The position numbers and the translations under genes were made by a program. Below, piece after piece: positions 59,250 to 64,000 of a stretch of DNA of 64,000 nt. Source of the DNA: Hymenobacter puniceus (lineage in GTDB: Bacteria > Bacteroidota > Bacteroidia > Cytophagales > Hymenobacteraceae); contig NZ_JACSCX010000002.1 in the NCBI RefSeq assembly GCF_014333525.1, positions 186,001-250,000 of the forward strand, given 5' to 3'. Position 1 is the first letter of the stretch; each line of letters begins with the position of its first letter. Below the pieces are notes generated by a model. The model saw only the letters and a program-made list of their open reading frames with translations. It was not told where the DNA came from and searched no databases.

Positions 59250-60626
59250 TTATTTCTTGATGCCCAGATAGGTCAGGATATCGTCGTAGGTGCCACCTTC
59301 GTTGGAGTACAGCGCATAGTTTTTGGCGGTGGCAAACCACTCCTTGGTGCTGGGGCGCACCTGCTTGGCGGCGGCCAGCAAGTGGCTCTGCTGCACTGGC
59401 CGCACCTGGCCGGCTTTCATCGACTCACGCAAACACGCTTCCACGGCCGTGTCCACTACAGCCTGCAGGTCGGCGCCGGAGAGGCCGGCCGTTTGCGCAG
59501 CTAAGGCGGGTAGGCGCAGGTCGGCGGCTACGGGTTTGCCGCGCAGTAACACCTCCAGAATAGCCACGCGGGCGGGCTCATCGGGGGGCGTCACCAGCAC
59601 AATTCGGTCGAAGCGGCCGGGGCGGCGGAAGGCGGGGTCAAGCTGCCAGGGCGCGTTGGTGGCGGCCAGAATCAGCACGCCGTCGTTGGAGCTGCGGGCC
59701 CCGTCCAGCTCCTCCAGAAACTGGTTGATGAGGGTGCGGCCGGCGCTCTGGCGTAGGTCGTGGCGGTTAGCGGCTAGGGCATCTACCTCATCAAAAAACA
59801 GCACGCAAGGTGCCTGCACGCGGGCCAGCTCAAACAGCTCGTGCAGCTTTTTCTCGCTCTGGCCCATCCACATGTCCAGAATGTCGCTGATGCCCACGTG
59901 GATGAACGAGGCCTGCACCTCGCCGGCCGTGGCGCGGGCCAGGTAGGTTTTGCCGCAGCCGGGCGGGCCATACAGCAGCAGCCCGCCGCCCGCGGCCTTG
60001 CCGTAGGCTTTGTACAGGTCGGGGTGCAGCAGAGGCTGAATCATCTTCATCCCAATTTCCTCTTTCACCGCCTCCATGCCGCCCACGTCCTGAAACGTAA
60101 TCTTCGGCTTTTCCAGACCTGCAAATAAAGCCCGCTCATCCAGGCCTTGGTCTGATATGTGGGTGGCGTTGTAGTCGGCAGGGGCGCCACCACCAGCGGG
60201 CTGGGCTGCCGGGCGCAACCCTAGCTGTTCATCCAGAGCCGTGTCGCGGAGGGTGCTGTCCAGCTGCAGGGCCTGCTGGTAGGCGGCGCGGGCCTCGTCG
60301 GGTGGGCCGCCGGCGCGGGCCAGTACGCGGGCATGTAGCAAGTGGGCGCGGGCGTGGTTGGGGTGGGCGCGCAGCACTTCTTCCAGCACCACCAGCGCCG
60401 CCGAAGTCTTTTGCAGCGCCGCATAGGTTTCAGCCAAACCCAGCTGCAACTCCTCGTCGTCGGGGGCCTGGCGCAGCCCCAGGCGGTAATGGTCTTCAGC
60501 CTCAGCAAAGCGGCCCATTTGGCGCAGCAGGCCGGCTACGTGGCGGCGCAGCGGCACGTTTTCGGGCGAAAACTGCAGGGCATCGAGTAAAGGTTGTAAA
60601 TCGGAAGGATTAGGTAGGGCTGCCAT
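59250..60626 (-). CDS. TPR-AAA+ ATPase, Vps4/katanin-like, first gene of the operon
   Basis: Protein of 458 residues. Residues about 15-145 are TPR-like (HVAGLLRQMGRFAEAEDHYR, LGLAETYAALQKTSAALVVL, RAAYQQALQLDS). A linker leads to one classical AAA module starting FQDVGGMEAVKEEI. It has Walker A GPPGCGKT (220-227), pore loop MWMGQSEKK (252-260), Walker B CVLFFDE (274-280), sensor-1 AATN (321-324) and Arg fingers in FRRPGRFDR. The aromatic-Gly pore loop WMG and single module resemble membrane-remodelling or disassembling ATPases of the Vps4/katanin type and bacterial Cdc48-like proteins. It has no membrane helix or protease domain. It heads a tight operon with three TPR-membrane paralogs. ATG 60626 aligns with the TPR start. 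Confidence 0.92.
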   Translation of the reverse strand: MAALPNPSDLQPLLDALQFSPENVPLRRHVAGLLRQMGRFAEAEDHYRLGLRQAPDDEELQLGLAETYAALQKTSAALVVLEEVLRAHPNHARAHLLHARVLARAGGPPDEARAAYQQALQLDSTLRDTALDEQLGLRPAAQPAGGGAPADYNATHISDQGLDERALFAGLEKPKITFQDVGGMEAVKEEIGMKMIQPLLHPDLYKAYGKAAGGGLLLYGPPGCGKTYLARATAGEVQASFIHVGISDILDMWMGQSEKKLHELFELARVQAPCVLFFDEVDALAANRHDLRQSAGRTLINQFLEELDGARSSNDGVLILAATNAPWQLDPAFRRPGRFDRIVLVTPPDEPARVAILEVLLRGKPVAADLRLPALAAQTAGLSGADLQAVVDTAVEACLRESMKAGQVRPVQQSHLLAAAKQVRPSTKEWFATAKNYALYSNEGGTYDDILTYLGIKK

Positions 60627-60692
60627 AAAGTACACATAGAAAGGAGTCTGCAAGCTACAGGTTTGCTGCCAATCGGCTTGCCGGAATACGCC

Positions 60693-60980
60693 TCACAGGC
60701 ACTGGTTTCTTGCTCTTGCGGATGGGCTGTTGGTTGGCCGTGGGCTTCGAGGGCAAAGTGTCTGTAGTACTCCTTCCACTTGCTGCGCCTGCTGCTTCCC
60801 GGGTTTCTGCGTCATGCTCTGCCTGCTCTGTCGGCTGGTTTTCTGGTCCTCGATAAGATGTCCGGTGCCCCAGCTGCAGCTTACCGGCTTTAGGGCTACA
60901 ACGTGTAGCCGCTCTCTGCTGTCATTCTGTTTCCATGCGCACATAGTGCCGCTACCTTCAACGCTCAGTGCCACACGCAA
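60693..60980 (-). CDS. Doubtful small open frame upstream of the TPR-AAA operon
   Basis: 95 codons, hydrophilic and Gln/Ser/Lys-rich (LIEDQKTSRQSRQSMTQKPG), with no recognised motif. A competing frame of 130 codons lies on the opposite strand at 60730-61122, Cys/Leu-rich and unconvincing. Only one or neither is real. The remainder of 60627-61281 shows no gene and probably contains the divergent promoters of the ATPase operon and amt, with an AT-rich stretch at 61080-61230. Confidence 0.25.
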   Translation of the reverse strand: MRVALSVEGSGTMCAWKQNDSRERLHVVALKPVSCSWGTGHLIEDQKTSRQSRQSMTQKPGKQQAQQVEGVLQTLCPRSPRPTNSPSARARNQCL

Positions 60981-61281
60981 CGGCTGCTCAGCATTTGCTA
61001 CCTCTGGCGGTGATATGGTGAGGTATCTGGAAATGCAAAGATGCCTACCTCACGTATCAAACATCCTCCAATTTTCACTGCTGCATAAAATTTGCAGGCA
61101 AGCAGGCTTATGCAATAAATAGTATGCTGAATAAGTGAAGAGCTGTATTTTTAAGGGGTATTAGGTTGAATAATGAGTAAATAATCGAAACATGGGGTAA
61201 AAAACTAGGGGTAATCTTTGATAGATATGTGCTCGTGCTTAAATTGCCTTACAAAATTACACCCCACTGACTTTTGCACCT

Positions 61282-62661
61282 ATGATTGCAACCTCAAAAA
61301 AGCTTACCAGTCTGAGCATGTTTTCGCTGGTTACGCTAATCGGGTTGGCGGCCATTGCAGCCTTCACGGAGGTGGCCCATCCAGCGGCGGTGGCGGGCGC
61401 ACTTAATGGAGCCGATGTGGCCTGGATGCTCACGGCTACGGCCTTTGTGCTTATCATGACGCCAGGGCTGTCGTTTTTCTACGGTGGCATGGTGCGGCCC
61501 AAAAACGTCATCAGCACCATGCTGCAAAGCTTTGTGGCTATGGGCGTGATTACGCTGGTATTCTATTTTGTCGGATTCTCGCTGGCCTACGGCGACTCCT
61601 GGCACGGCCTGATTGGTAATCCGCTGACGTTCATCATGCTGCGCAATGTGGGCACGGCACCCAATCCGGCGTTTGCGGCTACCATTCCGTTCGTGCTCTA
61701 CTTTGCCTTTCAGCTGAAATTTGCCGTCATCACGCCAGCCCTTATCACCGGCTCGTTTGCCGAGCGGGTACGCTTCAAGGGCTATCTGGCGTTTATGGTG
61801 CTGTTTTGCCTGGTTATCTATTGCCCGCTGGCCCACTGGACCTGGCACCCTGAAGGCTTCCTGCGCCAGTGGGGCGTGCTTGATTTTGCGGGCGGCACGG
61901 TGGTGCACATTTCAGCGGGTATTGCGGCCCTGGCCGGCGCCATGGTGCTGGGCCGCCGCAGTACGCACGTTCGCAAAGCGGCTTTCTCTACTCCAAATGT
62001 GCCTTATGTGCTGCTGGGTACGGGCCTGCTCTGGTTTGGGTGGTTTGGCTTCAATGCTGGCTCCTCGTTGGGCGCCAACGACGTAGCGGCGCTGGCTTTC
62101 GTGAACACCACGCTGGCTTCCGGCGCTGCCCTCACGGCCTGGCTGCTGGTAGAAACCGTGCATGGCGGCAAGCCTACCGCGCTGGGTGCCTGCATTGGGG
62201 CCGTGGTAGGGCTGGTGGCCATTACGCCCGCGGCTGGCTTTGTGCAGTATGGGCACAGCATTTTTATTGGGGTGCTGGCCTCACTGATCAGCTACGGCGC
62301 CGTGCACTGGAAAAACAACCGCACCACCATCGACGACACGTTGGATGTATTTCCGTGCCACGGCCTGGGGGGCATCGTCGGGATGCTGCTAACCGGCGTG
62401 TTTGCCGACAAAGTAGGCCTGGTGCATGGTTCTGCTACCGTGTTTGGCTACCACGTGCTGGGCTTGCTGATTGTGGTAACGTATTCGTTTGTCGGCTCCT
62501 GGCTGCTGCTCAAGCTCACAGACCACTTCTTTGGGCTGCGTGTAAAGCTGCAGGACGAAGAACTGGGCCTCGACCTTAGCCAGCACGAAGAATCAACCTA
62601 CCATATCGACGAAGAATTTGAACGCAGCTACCGTCGTGAGCCGGCTGAGCAAAGCGTATAA
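61282..62661 (+). CDS. amt: Ammonium channel/transporter
   Basis: Protein of 459 residues with 11-12 membrane helices. It has the Amt landmarks GLSFFYGGMVRPKNVISTMLQ, LITGSFAERVRFKGYLAFM, TVVHISAGIAALAGAMVLGRR, FGWFGFNAGSS and DVFPCHGLGGIVGMLLTGVF with the second pore His. It begins with an extra hydrophobic segment (SMFSLVTLIGLAAIAAF), a possible signal peptide as in E. coli AmtB. It moves ammonium/ammonia across the inner membrane. No glnK (PII) gene is adjacent, which is unusual for amt. The C-terminal tail (about 40 residues) is acidic and His-containing. Terminator at 62736-62771. Confidence 0.96.
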   Translation: MIATSKKLTSLSMFSLVTLIGLAAIAAFTEVAHPAAVAGALNGADVAWMLTATAFVLIMTPGLSFFYGGMVRPKNVISTMLQSFVAMGVITLVFYFVGFSLAYGDSWHGLIGNPLTFIMLRNVGTAPNPAFAATIPFVLYFAFQLKFAVITPALITGSFAERVRFKGYLAFMVLFCLVIYCPLAHWTWHPEGFLRQWGVLDFAGGTVVHISAGIAALAGAMVLGRRSTHVRKAAFSTPNVPYVLLGTGLLWFGWFGFNAGSSLGANDVAALAFVNTTLASGAALTAWLLVETVHGGKPTALGACIGAVVGLVAITPAAGFVQYGHSIFIGVLASLISYGAVHWKNNRTTIDDTLDVFPCHGLGGIVGMLLTGVFADKVGLVHGSATVFGYHVLGLLIVVTYSFVGSWLLLKLTDHFFGLRVKLQDEELGLDLSQHEESTYHIDEEFERSYRREPAEQSV

Positions 62662-62735
62662 GTATCACCCGGTAGCCAGGCTCCCGGCTCCGGAAAGCGG
62701 GGATACAAAACGCCGGGTGAGTTGAGGAGTGGGGA

Positions 62736-62771
62736 GAAAAAGCCGTCAGGGGGGAATCTGGCGGCTTTTTC
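62736..62771 (+). terminator. Intrinsic terminator after amt
   Basis: 14-base stem GAAAAAGCCGTCAG / CTGGCGGCTTTTTC (one G-T pair), T-tract on the plus strand, 75 bases after the stop codon. Confidence 0.88.
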
Positions 62772-62780
62772 GTGTGTAGG

Positions 62781-62829
62781 GTAGCAGGCCGCCATGCTTC
62801 GGCTACACCTCTGCATGGCGGCCTGCTAC
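62781..62829 (-). terminator. Hairpin overlapping the end of the ZIP gene
   Basis: Perfect 17-base stem GTAGCAGGCCGCCATGC (62781-62797) with its complement at 62813-62829; the stop codon of the ZIP gene is inside the right arm. No clear T-tract, but it directly follows the gene. Confidence 0.7.
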
Positions 62830-63620
62830 TCCATTTTACTTAGGAAAAACGATACCAGAAACCCCAGCACCGTAATGAAGCCCGTGAAATTATGGGCGAC
62901 TTCAAATGCTTCCGGAATCATGGTGTCGGCAATCATGGCCAGTACAGCCCCGGCCGATACGGCCATGGTGGCGGCTACCACCTCATCGGAAAACTGGCTG
63001 AACACGGTGTAGCCAACCAGCGACGCCACGCCCGAAACCAAAGCAATACCGGCCCACAGCAGCAGCACATAGCGCGCCGGCCGGCCAGCCTTGCGCATAC
63101 CGGAGGCGCTGGAAAGCCCCTCGGGCAGGTTGGACAGAAAAATAGCGACTACCGCCACCACGCTCACTGCGCCACCCGCTAACATACTCAGCCCAATAAC
63201 AATGCTCTCGGGAATACCGTCGAGCAAAGCCCCAATGGCCAGGGCCATACTATTGTCGTCGCCGGTTTCTGTGCTTTCCGTCTGGCCCTGCTGCACGGCG
63301 GCCCGCTCTTGCTGCTGATACTGGCCGGAGCGTTTGCGGTGCTTGGCACCGTGGCGGGCCAGCAGCCAGTTAGCAAGTGTGAAAGCGCCTGCGCCTGCAA
63401 CAAACCCAAGGGCCGTAGCCTGAAAGCCGCCTTTGTGGTAGGCTTCTTCCATCAGCTCCAACGAAAGAGTAGCAATCAGGACGCCACTGCCAAACGCCAT
63501 AATGGCGGCAATCAGCCGCTGTGGCACCTGCACAAAGTAGCCCACTGCTGCACCCAGCAGCAGTGCCGACCCTGACACAAGCCCCCAAAAACCGGCTTGC
63601 GCCCACATCGGAAAAGTCAT
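62826..63620 (-). CDS. ZIP family divalent metal transporter
   Basis: Protein of 264 residues, ZIP-type with about eight helices. It contains the paired metal-site helices: MALAIGALLDGIPESIVIGLSML (IGALLDGIPES replaces the usual HN.PEG with D/E ligands) and FLSNLPEGLSSASGMRKAG (NLPEG). The variable loop between helices 3 and 4 (about 95-130) is rich in Arg, Gln and Glu, with HGAKHRKRSGQYQQQE. It moves zinc or other divalent metals into the cytosol. The substitution of the first His motif by DGIPES is typical of one ZIP subgroup in bacteria and may alter selectivity. Confidence 0.9.
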   Translation of the reverse strand: MTFPMWAQAGFWGLVSGSALLLGAAVGYFVQVPQRLIAAIMAFGSGVLIATLSLELMEEAYHKGGFQATALGFVAGAGAFTLANWLLARHGAKHRKRSGQYQQQERAAVQQGQTESTETGDDNSMALAIGALLDGIPESIVIGLSMLAGGAVSVVAVVAIFLSNLPEGLSSASGMRKAGRPARYVLLLWAGIALVSGVASLVGYTVFSQFSDEVVAATMAVSAGAVLAMIADTMIPEAFEVAHNFTGFITVLGFLVSFFLSKME

Positions 63621-63652
63621 AAGTACGGGCTATGTTTAGTGATGAACCGAAT

Positions 63653-63925
63653 CTAAAAAGCAGAATAGCAAGCCAATGTAGCCTGCATATTCTCATCGGT
63701 AAGACCCGCCAAATCTACCTTTTTGAAAGCAGCTGTATGGCCGCTAAGCAGCGTCAGCTGTGACTTGGGCAGCCCAAATACCTCGGCCAGGTAAGCCAGC
63801 AGACAGGCATTGGCCTTGCCGTCTTGCGCCGGGGCATGCAGGCGTACGGTAACAGTACCATCTGCCGCCAGGTGCAACGCATTGTGGCGGGCATTGGGCT
63901 TGGCCCTGAGGTGCAGCACCGCCAC
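63653..63925 (-). CDS. DUF167 (YggU) family protein
   Basis: Protein of 90 residues from GTG 63925, five bases after the stop of the upstream gene. The frame is open to ATG 63979 within that gene, which would add 18 residues, Thr/Pro-rich and unlike the family. Conserved core: VLHLRAKPNARHNALHLAADGTVTVRLHAPAQDGKANACLLAYLAEVFG then KSQLTLLSGHTAAFKKVDLAG, the DUF167 pattern (GKAN...L...G..K). Small basic protein of unknown role. Confidence 0.9.
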   Translation of the reverse strand: MAVLHLRAKPNARHNALHLAADGTVTVRLHAPAQDGKANACLLAYLAEVFGLPKSQLTLLSGHTAAFKKVDLAGLTDENMQATLACYSAF

Positions 63926-63929
63926 GCTG

Positions 63930-64000
63930 CTACGCGGGGTCGTTGTAGGCGTCGTAGACGTTCCAGGCCCAGATGACAAACGGTACCACTATGGTCCAGA
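63930..64000 (-). CDS. 3' end of a membrane protein gene, cut by window
   Basis: The last 22 codons of a frame entering from the right edge and ending TAG at 63930-63932: WTIVVPFVIWAWNVYDAYND then PA. A hydrophobic helix followed by a short polar tail suggests a small membrane protein; identity cannot be determined. Likely co-transcribed with the DUF167 gene. Confidence 0.6.
   Translation of the reverse strand, partial: WTIVVPFVIWAWNVYDAYNDPA

Noticed and set aside
60730..61122. 130-codon plus-strand frame before amt
   Set aside because: Cys/Leu/Ser-rich, atypical composition, overlaps another weak frame, no motif.

Overview
The window looks like chromosomal DNA of a high-GC member of the Bacteroidota, most probably Hymenobacter or a close relative (inference). 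The evidence is a type IX secretion C-terminal domain on the S8 protease, a DUF6493/SWIM-finger pair, a DUF779/aldehyde dehydrogenase pair, starts without Shine-Dalgarno motifs, and GC-rich genes separated by long dispersed palindromes. I see no rRNA, tRNA, CRISPR array, prophage, insertion sequence or transposase.

Layout. 1-2211: the 3' part of rimK and an AstE/aspartoacylase-family deacylase. 2405-3055: an OmpH/Skp-like protein. 3220-6985: an ECF sigma factor, an anti-sigma-like membrane protein and a DUF4097-like protein joined by 4-base stop/start overlaps, then two probable outer-membrane proteins. 7084-13165: small envelope proteins, an NAD(P)-binding protein, a CvfB-type S1 protein and a BamA-like barrel protein. 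13397-16033: a radical SAM protein and a DUF4130-type protein, a pair thought to act on DNA. 16090-18800: an RfbD-like reductase, an unknown membrane protein and an MFS exporter. 18954-22702: AraC regulator, aldehyde dehydrogenase, small secreted protein and DUF779 protein. 22960-27718: S9 peptidase, NTF2-like lipoprotein, glycine-zipper protein, a small unknown and an esterase. 27775-32256: DUF6493 and SWIM proteins. 32632-38813: a TolC/MFP/RND efflux operon. 39184-52507: pbpC and an alpha-2-macroglobulin lipoprotein, normally neighbours, here separated by an S8 protease and a Uma2 gene; a second Uma2 gene lies beyond the macroglobulin. 52816-55210: LysR regulator and threonine synthase. 55454-60626: a compact four-gene operon of a TPR-AAA+ ATPase and three paralogous TPR-membrane proteins. 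61282-64000: ammonium channel, ZIP metal transporter, DUF167 protein and the tail of another gene.

Two things stand out. The first is the TPR-AAA+/TPR-membrane operon, which has the look of an undescribed membrane-associated remodelling system. The second is the density of long dispersed inverted repeats. Most lie just after stop codons. One near-identical 88-base copy abuts the stop codons of both pbpC and the macroglobulin gene, and another element sits in frame inside pbpC. Intrinsic terminators are clear after many genes. All functions are read from sequence motifs and family knowledge; no database search was run.
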